Shown piece after piece: positions 55,657-63,937 of a DNA stretch of 64,000 nucleotides; position 1 is the stretch's first letter, and every line of letters begins with the position of its first letter. The notes beneath the pieces are model-generated. The model did not search any database and was not told where the DNA came from. It was given only the letters and a program-made list of their open reading frames with translations. The translations under genes were made by a program, and so were the position numbers. Source of the DNA: Pseudarcicella hirudinis (GTDB lineage: Bacteria; Bacteroidota; Bacteroidia; Cytophagales; Spirosomataceae); NCBI RefSeq assembly GCF_900115665.1, contig NZ_FOXH01000006.1, positions 248,001 to 312,000 of the forward strand, written 5' to 3'.

Positions 55657-55785
55657 ATTGGCGTATAATTGTATGATGCCGCTTCAATTGATAAGAGTTA
55701 ATAATCTTTAAAAACTCCTTTTTTCTAAAAAAATAGTATAAACATTTTGTAGAACAAGAAGTATTGCATTTCTTTGTAATGTTCA

Positions 55786-55799
55786 TATGTTCATACATA
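55786..55799. promoter_or_regulatory. Candidate GntR operator, copy 1
   Basis: TATGTTCATACATA is a perfect inverted repeat TATGT-TCAT-ACATA, 10 bp upstream of the GntR start codon and identical to copy 2 before the GH92 gene. Here the flanks extend the symmetry to ATATGT/ACATAT, and an extra ATGTTCAT half site lies directly upstream (55779-55786). The position suggests autoregulation. Confidence 0.65.
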
Positions 55800-55809
55800 T
55801 TAAATTTGA

Positions 55810-56541
55810 ATGGAAATTTTTAATATCAACCATGAAAGTGCTCTTCCGCTACATGTACAGGTAGAAGAGATTTTGAGAAAACTGATTGGTGATCCGGAAT
55901 ATCAGAATGGTAAACTCTTTCCAAATGAGGTAGATATTGCCAAAAGATTGGGTATATCAAGAAATACAGTCAGGCATGCGATTAATAAATTAGTTCATGA
56001 GCAGCTTCTTGTCAGAAAAAAGGGCGTCGGAACAAAAGTTGCTCAGAAAAGTATTCTAACCAAATTAAATAAATGGTCGAGTTTTACCCTTGAAATGCTT
56101 GAAGGGGGATTAGCTGTAAAAAATTATTTTGTCAGAATAAAATGGGTTGAAGCGACAGCGGAAATAGCAACGATTTTCGGAATAGCAGAACATACCAGAA
56201 TTCTGAAACTGGAAAGATTAAGAGGATTGGAATCAGGCCCGGTGGTTTATTTTATTTCGTATTTTCACCCACGTGTGGGCTTGACAGGCGAGGAAAATTT
56301 CTCTCAGCCACTTTATGAAATGCTTGAAAGAGATTATCATACTGTAGTCGCTGTTTCCAAAGAAGAAATCTGTGCTGTCATCGCAGATGAGTCTCGTGCA
56401 CAAACTTTGCAAATGAAAAAAGGGGAGCCCATTTTACTTCGTAAAAGAATCGTCTGTGACCCGGGCGACAGGTTGATAGAATATAATCTGGGTTACTACA
56501 GAGCAGATAAATTTACTTATTCTATTGATCTGGCCAATTAG
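55810..56541 (+). CDS. GntR-family (HutC/UTRA) transcriptional regulator
   Basis: A 243-residue cytoplasmic DNA-binding regulator. Residues 1-75 form the GntR winged helix (LPLHVQVEEILRKLI, LFPNEVDIAKRLGISRNTVRHAINKLVHEQLLVRK read as two parts around residue 40), and residues 95-240 the UTRA effector domain (RILKLERLRGLESGPVVYF, GEPILLRKRIVCDPGDRLIEYNLGYYRAD). HutC-type members usually repress and are released by a sugar phosphate or similar metabolite. Identical inverted repeats lie just before its own gene and before the GH92 operon, so it very probably controls both; mannose 6-phosphate or a related sugar is a reasonable effector by context. Confidence 0.92.
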   Translation: MEIFNINHESALPLHVQVEEILRKLIGDPEYQNGKLFPNEVDIAKRLGISRNTVRHAINKLVHEQLLVRKKGVGTKVAQKSILTKLNKWSSFTLEMLEGGLAVKNYFVRIKWVEATAEIATIFGIAEHTRILKLERLRGLESGPVVYFISYFHPRVGLTGEENFSQPLYEMLERDYHTVVAVSKEEICAVIADESRAQTLQMKKGEPILLRKRIVCDPGDRLIEYNLGYYRADKFTYSIDLAN

Positions 56542-56646
56542 CATAAAACATATTTGCGTTTAGTGAAACGCTTCAGAAATCTCCGAAGGTTTGACGATAT
56601 CTGATAAATAAAGATTGTACCAATTAGGTGTTTTTGCGAAAATAAA

Positions 56647-56660
56647 TATGTTCATACATA
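56647..56660. promoter_or_regulatory. Candidate GntR operator, copy 2 (GH92 operon)
   Basis: The same 14 bases TATGTTCATACATA as at 55786-55799, 60 bp upstream of the GH92 start codon in the 179-bp gap after the GntR gene. Two exact copies of a symmetric 14-mer next to a GntR gene are unlikely by chance. Confidence 0.65.
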
Positions 56661-56720
56661 CCAACTTTAATTTCTATATTAATCGAAACACAAATAACTC
56701 ATACTTTAAGATTGTTAATT

Positions 56721-59700
56721 ATGAAAAAATTGATTTTTTGTTTGATTCTGGCTATGTTATCACAGACTTTTGGAAGTTTCGGGCAGGAGAAAACGATCTG
56801 GAAGATTGGAGAAAATGATAACTCTCCTGATAAAATGGCATTGGCTCCTGACCAGTATCGTCAATTTTTAGCATCTGATTTCGGGTATGAAGATAATTAT
56901 TTTTTAGTCGGACATTCTAAAGCCGAAAAAGATTGGCCATATGTACTTCCCGGGCCTGCGAATGACTGGGGCGGAACGGCAACGCTCTCCGGAATCCGGG
57001 CTAATTTCCTCAATATTAATTTTGAATTAAAGCAAAAACCCTCTTCAGGAAATTGGAAATTCACACTTGATATTTTGCAGACAGATCCCGTAAATGCTCC
57101 TCTATTACAGGTTATTATGAATGGGAAAGCCTGGAAATTTAAACTTAACAAAGGTAATGGTTCCAAAAATCCGGAGGGGGATTTTAGCAATGCCAAAGAA
57201 CAATTAATTAGCATTGATGTGCCGAACGACTTAATCCGTGCCGGTAATAATGAAATTGTAATAACTGTTCCTGAAGGAGGCTGGCTGGCATTCGATCAGG
57301 TTAAACTCGAAGGCCCTTCTGAAACCCGGTTAGATTTACCCAAAGAAATTCTTCTTAAAAATATTACTGCTGCAAACTATGAAACACTGCTTAACGGCAA
57401 AAACTTTCAACCATTATTGATTGATTTGCAGCATATTAAAGGAAGTCCGTCAATTCAGGTGAAATTAGATGGTTCTGTTATTCTTTCTCAGAAGATCGAG
57501 CAGGGAAGATATGTGCTGGAAGCACCTATGCCGGAAGTATCAGCAGAGAAAAGCAGTCAATATGAAATTTACCTCAATCACCAGCTTCTGAGAAAAGGAG
57601 AGGTAAAAAGAGCTCCGAAAGCCATAAAAACCCCGGCAGATTATGTTAATACCATGCTTGGCGTCGCACATTCCCGCTGGATGATTGCTCCCGGCCCATG
57701 GATGCCTTTCGGGATGGTCAAATTAAGTCCTGATAATCAGAATACCGGCTGGCAAGCCGGATACGATCCTGCCTTTGAATCGATCGGAACGTTCAGTCAT
57801 ATTCATGAATGGACCATGACAGGTCTGGGAACTTTTCCAACGGCAGGCCCGCTGAATATTAAAATCGGAGATCAGAGCAATCCGGATAGTGGCTACCGTT
57901 CGGGAATGGATAAAAGCACAGAGGAAGCGCCTCTTGGATACTATAAAGTTAATCTTACAGATTACAACATCACTGCCGAACTCACTGCTACCACTAGAGC
58001 CTCTTTCCAGACTTACACGTATCACAATAGTGAAAAAGGCAGAATAATGGTCGATTTTAAAATCCCGACAGAATATGATTATAAGATTAAAGGGATTAAT
58101 GTTAAAAAAATCAGTGACTATAGAATTGAGGGTTATATTGATCAGTTTTCTGATAATGTCTGGTCGGATCAGGCGGATCAGGCCTACAAGGTTCATTTTG
58201 TGATGGAGTTTGATCAGCCAATAAAAAATTATGGCAGCTGGCTGAATGATCAGATCAGGGAAGAGAGCAACCTTCAGGCAGATAGCGCTGAAACAGCAGG
58301 TTTTTACCTTGAATTTGACACGCATGAAAACCATAAGGTACAGGTAAGAACGGGAATTTCCTATGTAAGTATTGAGAATGCAGGACTGAATCTGAAAACT
58401 GAGATTTCCGACCCTTTCGGATGGGATTTTGACCGGGTCAGAAAAAACCAGCAAAAGGTTTGGAATGATCTTTTAGGCAGATTGAAAGTAAGCAGTAATG
58501 ATAAGCGGGGAAAAGAGAGATTTTACAGCAATATGTACCGTTCTCTTGCCAGCAGAAATACCTTTAGTGATGTTGATGGAAGTTGGATTGATGCAGATGA
58601 AAAAGTGCAAAAATTCACAGATAAGGATGATGTAGCGTTGGGTTGTGATGCCTTTTGGAATACTTTCTGGAATTTGAATCAATTCTGGAATCTGGTTACA
58701 CCGGAATGGTCGAACAGATGGGTGAATTCTCAATTGGCTATGTATCAGCATAGCGGTTGGCTGGCAAAAGGACCCGCCGGAATGGAGTATATTCCGGTAA
58801 TGGTCGGAGAGCATGAAATTCCGCTGATAGTCGGGGCTTATCAGATGGGAATAAGGGGATATGATGCCCAGAAAGCATTCGAAGCAGTAAACAAAATGCA
58901 AACTACTCCGCCCGCTTCGGTAGGAGGTGGTTTTGCCGGAAACCGGGATTTAGTAACTTATCTGAAACATCAGTATGTACCTTATGACGAAGGTCGTTTC
59001 TCCAATACCCTTGAATATAGTTTTGATGACTGGACTGTTTCGCAGTTTGCTAAAGCATTGGGTAAAACGAAGGAATATATCCGGTTTTCGGAAAGAGGGA
59101 AATGGTGGAAAAATGTCATTGATACTGAAACAGGATATGCCAGAATGAAAGATTCGAAAGGGAATTGGTTCAAAAATTTTGATCCCTATAAATCCGGGGC
59201 TAATGAGCATTACGTTGAAGGAAACGCCTGGCAACTGACTTATTTTGTTCCGCAGGATATTACAGGGCTTGCTAGTATGATCGGAGAAAAGAAGTTTTCC
59301 GAAAGACTAAACTGGGGATTTGAAGAAAGCTATAAATTGAGATTCAACGGACCTGGTGATAAATATTGGGACTATCCGGTAGTTCAGGGTAATCAGCAGT
59401 CTATGCATTTTGCCTTTTTATTCAACTGGGTGAAAAAACCATGGCTGACCCAGAAATGGAGCAGAGCTATTATGGACAGATATTACGGACATGAGGTATC
59501 AAATGCTTACCTCGGAGATGAAGATCAGGGACAAATGAGTGCATGGTTTGTAATGAACGCAATAGGCCTTTTTCAGATTGACGGCGGTACCCGTGTAAAT
59601 CCGATTTATGAAATAGGAAGTCCGGTTTTTGAAAAAACAGAGATTGATCTGGGAAGACAGTTCGGCAGAGGAAAAACATTTACCATTGAAGCTAAAAATA

Positions 59701-59867
59701 CCTCAAAAAGAAATATTTATATCCAAAAAGCAACCTTGAATGGTAAGGCTTTAAACAACTTCTGGTTCGATGCTTCGGAACTGTTAAAAGGTGGCTCTCT
59801 GATTCTTGAGATGGGACCGCAGCCAAATGAAAACTGGGGAGTTAAATCTTTACCAATAGCCAATTAA
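56721..59867 (+). CDS. GH92 exo-alpha-mannosidase with N-terminal accessory modules
   Basis: An exported protein of 1048 residues. An upstream TTG at 56712 is in frame, but ATG 56721 (MKKLIFCLILAMLSQTFGSFG) gives a proper signal peptide. Residues about 25-205 form a beta-sandwich starting KTIWKIGENDNSPDK and ending AFDQVKLEGP, reminiscent of the C-terminal module of rhamnogalacturonan lyases. After a second small beta-domain, the GH92 part begins near 310 with TPADYVNTMLGVAHSRWMIA and APGPWMPFGMVKLSPD. VMVGEHEIPLIVGAYQMGIRG and YLGDEDQGQMSAWFVMNAIG carry the acid and base residues of this calcium-dependent inverting family. It would trim alpha-mannose from N-glycans or mannans. It is the first gene of a tight five-gene operon. 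Confidence 0.9.
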   Translation: MKKLIFCLILAMLSQTFGSFGQEKTIWKIGENDNSPDKMALAPDQYRQFLASDFGYEDNYFLVGHSKAEKDWPYVLPGPANDWGGTATLSGIRANFLNINFELKQKPSSGNWKFTLDILQTDPVNAPLLQVIMNGKAWKFKLNKGNGSKNPEGDFSNAKEQLISIDVPNDLIRAGNNEIVITVPEGGWLAFDQVKLEGPSETRLDLPKEILLKNITAANYETLLNGKNFQPLLIDLQHIKGSPSIQVKLDGSVILSQKIEQGRYVLEAPMPEVSAEKSSQYEIYLNHQLLRKGEVKRAPKAIKTPADYVNTMLGVAHSRWMIAPGPWMPFGMVKLSPDNQNTGWQAGYDPAFESIGTFSHIHEWTMTGLGTFPTAGPLNIKIGDQSNPDSGYRSGMDKSTEEAPLGYYKVNLTDYNITAELTATTRASFQTYTYHNSEKGRIMVDFKIPTEYDYKIKGINVKKISDYRIEGYIDQFSDNVWSDQADQAYKVHFVMEFDQPIKNYGSWLNDQIREESNLQADSAETAGFYLEFDTHENHKVQVRTGISYVSIENAGLNLKTEISDPFGWDFDRVRKNQQKVWNDLLGRLKVSSNDKRGKERFYSNMYRSLASRNTFSDVDGSWIDADEKVQKFTDKDDVALGCDAFWNTFWNLNQFWNLVTPEWSNRWVNSQLAMYQHSGWLAKGPAGMEYIPVMVGEHEIPLIVGAYQMGIRGYDAQKAFEAVNKMQTTPPASVGGGFAGNRDLVTYLKHQYVPYDEGRFSNTLEYSFDDWTVSQFAKALGKTKEYIRFSERGKWWKNVIDTETGYARMKDSKGNWFKNFDPYKSGANEHYVEGNAWQLTYFVPQDITGLASMIGEKKFSERLNWGFEESYKLRFNGPGDKYWDYPVVQGNQQSMHFAFLFNWVKKPWLTQKWSRAIMDRYYGHEVSNAYLGDEDQGQMSAWFVMNAIGLFQIDGGTRVNPIYEIGSPVFEKTEIDLGRQFGRGKTFTIEAKNTSKRNIYIQKATLNGKALNNFWFDASELLKGGSLILEMGPQPNENWGVKSLPIAN

Positions 59868-59876
59868 TCAGAAAAC

Positions 59877-61178
59877 ATGAAAATTAGAAAAACCCTGTTA
59901 AGCTTTTCTTTTTGTTTTACTCTCATAAATTGTCTGGCTGTTAAACAGCAAACGAACACCGGACTTTATGCTGAAATAAAAAAAGACAGTGCACTGAAGC
60001 AAGTGAAGGCAAAAGCACTTGAAATTGTAAAAAATGGCTTTAATGCCGGAGATGGTTATGGTGAGGTATGGATCCGGGATTATAATACCTTTATCACCCT
60101 TTCCGCACAGGTTCATAAACCCGAAGTATTAAAGGAAAATCTCAAAGTTTTCTTCAGACTTCAGGGGAAAGACGGCAATATTGTTGACGGTTTTATTCCT
60201 ATTGAAAAGGCGAAAAAAAGTACCATTGGGTACGACTATATTTATACAGACCTGGAACCGTCTTATGCCGGACATAAAAATTCTGTAGAAACCGATCAGG
60301 AGACTTCTCTGGTTCAGGCGATTTACAAATACATCAGTTTGTCGCATGATAAAGCTTTTCTGCATGAAAAAATCGGAGGTAAATCTGTAGCTGACCGATT
60401 AGAGCAGTCGATGGAATTTTTAATGAAACACAGATTTAATAAAAAATATGGCCTGATCTGGGGAGCTACCACGGCAGATTGGGGAGATGTTCAACCGGAG
60501 CATGAATGGGGTGTTTATCTGACAAAAGATACCCATTATGCCATCGACATTTACGATAATGCGATGTTTTTGATTGCTTTGGATAATTTTATGGCCATGC
60601 TTCCTGCTAAAAAAACCAGATGGAAACCTGTTCGTGAAGCAATTGCTAAAAATACGATGAAATATCTCTGGGATGAGAAAAATAACAAGTTCATTCCGCA
60701 TATTTACCTGAATGGCTCACCGTTTCCGCAAAATTTTAACGAAAACGAGATTTATTACCACGGCGGTACCGCAGTAGCAATTGAGGCTAATTTATTGTCT
60801 AAAAAGCAGATTAAGATTTCTCTGGATAAAATGGTGGAAAATGTGAAGAAATCAGGTGCCGGCTCTATCGGACTTACTTTATACCCGACTTATCCGGAAG
60901 GAGCGTTTAAAAATAAAGGAATGTATCCATATGGTTATCAGAACGGAGGAGACTGGACCTGGTTTGGCGGCAGAATGATAAAACAGTTGATTTTGAACGG
61001 TTTTGAAAAAGAAGCCTATGAACAATTTAAACCTATGATTCAGCGGGTAATTGATAACAAGGGGTTTTATGAATGGTACACTGTGGACAATAAACCAAAA
61101 GGTTCAGGTACTTTCCGCGGAGAAGCAGGTGTATTATATGATGCCATTGTATTATTTGAAAAAACAGCTAAAAAATAA
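59877..61178 (+). CDS. (alpha/alpha)6-barrel glycoside hydrolase, family uncertain, lipoprotein
   Basis: A 433-residue protein with a signal ending at LINC (Cys19), so probably lipid-anchored. The helical repeats carry YGEVWIRDYNTFITLSAQV, NSVETDQETSLVQAIYKYI, IWGATTADWGDV, HYAIDIYDNAMFLIALDNF, NGGDWTWFGGRMIKQLIL and FRGEAGVLYDAIV. This pattern of paired acids and aromatic motifs belongs to the six-hairpin glycosidase superfamily (GH63/GH37/GH100 and amylo-1,6-glucosidase-like), but I cannot choose a family. The start is 9 bp after the GH92 stop, so it works in the same pathway; removal of glucose or another alpha-linked sugar from a mannose-rich glycan fits. Confidence 0.7.
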   Translation: MKIRKTLLSFSFCFTLINCLAVKQQTNTGLYAEIKKDSALKQVKAKALEIVKNGFNAGDGYGEVWIRDYNTFITLSAQVHKPEVLKENLKVFFRLQGKDGNIVDGFIPIEKAKKSTIGYDYIYTDLEPSYAGHKNSVETDQETSLVQAIYKYISLSHDKAFLHEKIGGKSVADRLEQSMEFLMKHRFNKKYGLIWGATTADWGDVQPEHEWGVYLTKDTHYAIDIYDNAMFLIALDNFMAMLPAKKTRWKPVREAIAKNTMKYLWDEKNNKFIPHIYLNGSPFPQNFNENEIYYHGGTAVAIEANLLSKKQIKISLDKMVENVKKSGAGSIGLTLYPTYPEGAFKNKGMYPYGYQNGGDWTWFGGRMIKQLILNGFEKEAYEQFKPMIQRVIDNKGFYEWYTVDNKPKGSGTFRGEAGVLYDAIVLFEKTAKK

Positions 61179-61204
61179 TTTCCCTTTTTCTAAATAGCTT
61201 CAAA

Positions 61205-62152
61205 TTGGAAAAGAAAATAGTAATGGCAGTTGATCTGGGAGGTACCCAGATCAAACTAGGATTGATTCATCAATCAGAAATTCTGGTAACAAGCCAGATG
61301 GATGCCCAGTCTCATGAAGGATTAGGAGAAAGATTACCGGAAATAGCGGCCTGTTTCAATAATCTTCTTGACCAGGCAGGATTGTCTATTTCCAATGTTA
61401 TCGGTATGGGAATAGCCGTTCCTGGAATTGTTGATTCTGTACATAAAAAGGTTTTATCGATTAATAAAAAATACAGTGACGTTATAGAATTAGATTTAAG
61501 CCGTTGGGTTTCAGAAACATGGAATCTTCCGCTTTTTATCGAAAACGATACCCGTTCTGCCCTCCTGGGAGAATGGAAATACGGCAAAGGTTCCGGCTGT
61601 AATAATCTGGTGCTGATGACATTAGGTACCGGAATTGGCACTTCTGCGGTAATTGAAGGGAATCTGCTCAGGGGCAGACATTTTCAGGCCGGAATTCTCG
61701 GAGGACATTTTACGGTAAACATAAACGGAGATTTATGCAATTGTGGAAACTATGGCTGTGCAGAGGCAGAAGCTTCAACCTGGAACTTATATGAATTAGC
61801 CAAAAAACACCCCGGATTTTCCAAAAGCAGGTTAAGTCAGACAGAAATACTTGATTTCAGAACCATTTTCCAATACGCTGAAAGAGGAGATGAACTGGCT
61901 AAAACTATCAGAAACAAATCACTTGAAGTCTGGAGCGCCTGCGCCGTCAACCTCATTCATGCTTATGACCCGGATCTATTGATTCTGGGAGGGGGTATCA
62001 TGGGAAGTAAAGATATTATCGCCCCTTTTATTCAGAGTAAAATCAATCAGCATGCCTGGACGGCCTGGGGAAAAGTACAGGTCGAAGCTGCCTCATTTAC
62101 GAATACAGCAGCACTTTTAGGAGTAAGTAGTCTGGCATATAACTTTAAATAA
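61205..62152 (+). CDS. ROK-family sugar kinase
   Basis: A 315-residue cytoplasmic kinase of the ROK (repressor/ORF/kinase) family, without a DNA-binding domain. The phosphate-binding motif is VMAVDLGGTQIKLGLI at the N-terminus; the sugar-contact segment is LPLFIENDTRSALLGEW with the catalytic Asp, then LVLMTLGTGIGTSAVI. The zinc-binding CxCGxxGCxE motif appears as CNCGNYGCAE. The best start is TTG 61205 (giving EKKIVMAVDLGG, the usual ROK N-terminus); ATG 61223 would cut into the first strand. The following gene encodes a mannose-6-phosphate isomerase, so mannose (or fructose/glucose) is the likely substrate. Spacing to neighbours is 26 and 8 bp, confirming the operon. Confidence 0.88.
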   Translation: MEKKIVMAVDLGGTQIKLGLIHQSEILVTSQMDAQSHEGLGERLPEIAACFNNLLDQAGLSISNVIGMGIAVPGIVDSVHKKVLSINKKYSDVIELDLSRWVSETWNLPLFIENDTRSALLGEWKYGKGSGCNNLVLMTLGTGIGTSAVIEGNLLRGRHFQAGILGGHFTVNINGDLCNCGNYGCAEAEASTWNLYELAKKHPGFSKSRLSQTEILDFRTIFQYAERGDELAKTIRNKSLEVWSACAVNLIHAYDPDLLILGGGIMGSKDIIAPFIQSKINQHAWTAWGKVQVEAASFTNTAALLGVSSLAYNFK

Positions 62153-62160
62153 TAATCGTT

Positions 62161-63933
62161 TTGAGCATTTCAAATTTTAACAAATATCCTGTAATTGAAA
62201 TAAATACGCACCAATGTATTAACGGTTGGGAAAAAATTTCAGCGGAGATTGAATCTGCCGTTCAGGTAATCCGGAAGCCAAAGATAATAGTGGCGGTTGA
62301 TACCTATCACGGAGTTTATACAGATGAAATACTGAAAAATCTTAAGCTGCCCGTATGTGCAGTTTTTGAAGCTGAGACTGCTATGCTTCGTGAGGAAAAC
62401 ATTGATGCACTGGTTTATCAGTATGTTACAGACGATCCGGTTTTTGGGTATATGTGCCCGCTGAATCTGAAGGATTTTTTTGCAGAAAATAAGGTTAGTG
62501 CTTTGCAGCGGGAAATTTCAGAAATTGAGGCTGGTTTGATTCTGGTAGCTGGAGCAGGTGCTTCTTTGATGGTTCCGGAAGCAGATATTCTGATCTATGC
62601 CGATATGCCAAGATGGGAAATACAATTAAGATTCCGGAAAAACAGAATCAGCAATCTGGGGATTCATAATCAGGAAGAAGTCTTTTCCAATCAATATAAA
62701 AGAGCCCTGTTCGTCGACTGGAAAGTCTTTGACCGCCATAAAAAAAACCTGATGCAAAAATGGGATTTTGTATTGGATACTACGATTGAAGATCAGCCGA
62801 AAATGGTGTCAGGTACTGCCATGAAAGAGGCATTCAATACCGCCATGCAAAGACCTTTCAGAGTAGTTCCTTTCTTTGACCCGGGACCCTGGGGCGGACA
62901 ATGGCTTAAAGAAGTTTGCGACCTCGACAGATCAGCTCAGAATTATGCCTGGGGCTTCGACTGTGTTCCTGAAGAAAATAGTGTTGTTTTCGAATTTGAA
63001 GGAGGAAATGTAGAAATTCCTTCGGTTAATCTGGTTTATGCGCATCCGGAAGCCCTTTTGGGAGAGAAGGTCTATGAGGCATTCGGAGATGAATTTCCAA
63101 TCAGATTTGACTTTTTAGATACCATGGAAGGAGGAAATCTGAGCCTGCAGGTTCATCCCCTGCATGAATATATCCGGGAAAATTTTGGAATGGGATATAC
63201 CCAGAACGAAAGTTATTATATGCTGGATGCCATGGATGATGCTACGGTTTATCTGGGACTGAAAACAGATATTGTTCCGGAAAATATGCTGAGAGATCTG
63301 GAGATTTCCAATGAATCAGGAGAAGATTTTGAGGCAGAGAAATATGTAGAAAAATGGCCGGCCAAAAAGCATGATCATTTTCTGATTCCTGCCGGAACAG
63401 TTCATTGCTCCGGAGCAAACTCCGTGGTGCTGGAAATCAGTGCCACACCTTTTATTTTCACTTTCAAACTTTGGGATTGGGGTAGAATGGGACTTGATGG
63501 AAAACCCCGCCCGATTTCTCTGGAACACGGTAAAAATAATATTCAGTGGGATCGGACTACAGACTGGACCCGGGAAAATCTGGTAAACAGATTTGTGAAA
63601 ATTAAAGAAGGAGAGGGATGGTATGAAGAACAAACCGGCCTTGAGTCCGGATCGTTTATTGAAACAAGGAGACATTGGTTTTCGGAAAAAGTAAGCCATT
63701 CTACCAATGGGGTTGTAAATGTAATTAACCTTATAGAAGGGGCAGAGGCAATAGTGGAAAGTCCGACAGAGGCATTTCCTGCCTTTGTGGTTCATTATGC
63801 TGAAACATTTATCGTTCCGGCTTCAGTTGGCGATTTTACGATCAGACCTTACGGTGAAAGTGAAGGGAAAACCTGTGCAACGATCAAGGCCTATATCAGA
63901 ACTGAACAACTTCTAACCCTCAATCTTAAATAA
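62161..63933 (+). CDS. Class I mannose-6-phosphate isomerase fused to an N-terminal kinase-like domain
   Basis: A 590-residue cytoplasmic protein, longer than a plain isomerase (about 320-400). The C-terminal part from about 230 is a type I phosphomannose isomerase cupin with zinc ligands Gln330 and His332 (LSLQVHP), Glu350 (YTQNESYYML) and His415 (AGTVHCSG); it converts mannose 6-phosphate to fructose 6-phosphate. The N-terminal ~210 residues resemble a nucleoside-kinase-like P-loop fold (KIIVAVDTYHGVYTDEIL, ADILIYADMPRWEIQLRFRK, QYKRALFVDWKVFDRHKK), but the expected GxxGxGK loop is missing. The start must be TTG 62161, since the next Met would remove about 90 residues. It follows the ROK kinase by 8 bp, forming the route from mannose to glycolysis. 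Confidence 0.88.
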   Translation: MSISNFNKYPVIEINTHQCINGWEKISAEIESAVQVIRKPKIIVAVDTYHGVYTDEILKNLKLPVCAVFEAETAMLREENIDALVYQYVTDDPVFGYMCPLNLKDFFAENKVSALQREISEIEAGLILVAGAGASLMVPEADILIYADMPRWEIQLRFRKNRISNLGIHNQEEVFSNQYKRALFVDWKVFDRHKKNLMQKWDFVLDTTIEDQPKMVSGTAMKEAFNTAMQRPFRVVPFFDPGPWGGQWLKEVCDLDRSAQNYAWGFDCVPEENSVVFEFEGGNVEIPSVNLVYAHPEALLGEKVYEAFGDEFPIRFDFLDTMEGGNLSLQVHPLHEYIRENFGMGYTQNESYYMLDAMDDATVYLGLKTDIVPENMLRDLEISNESGEDFEAEKYVEKWPAKKHDHFLIPAGTVHCSGANSVVLEISATPFIFTFKLWDWGRMGLDGKPRPISLEHGKNNIQWDRTTDWTRENLVNRFVKIKEGEGWYEEQTGLESGSFIETRRHWFSEKVSHSTNGVVNVINLIEGAEAIVESPTEAFPAFVVHYAETFIVPASVGDFTIRPYGESEGKTCATIKAYIRTEQLLTLNLK

Positions 63934-63937
63934 ATCC

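Noticed and set aside
57723-58454. Minus-strand open frame of 243 codons inside the GH92 gene
   Set aside because: Fully antisense to a strongly conserved coding region, low-complexity hydrophobic composition and no recognisable motif.
59877-61178. GH125 exo-alpha-1,6-mannosidase
   Set aside because: Tempting next to GH92, but the motifs do not look like GH125; left as an unassigned six-hairpin glycosidase.
63316-63795. Minus-strand open frame of 159 codons inside the isomerase gene
   Set aside because: Antisense to the zinc-site region of a clear isomerase; composition of a shadow frame.
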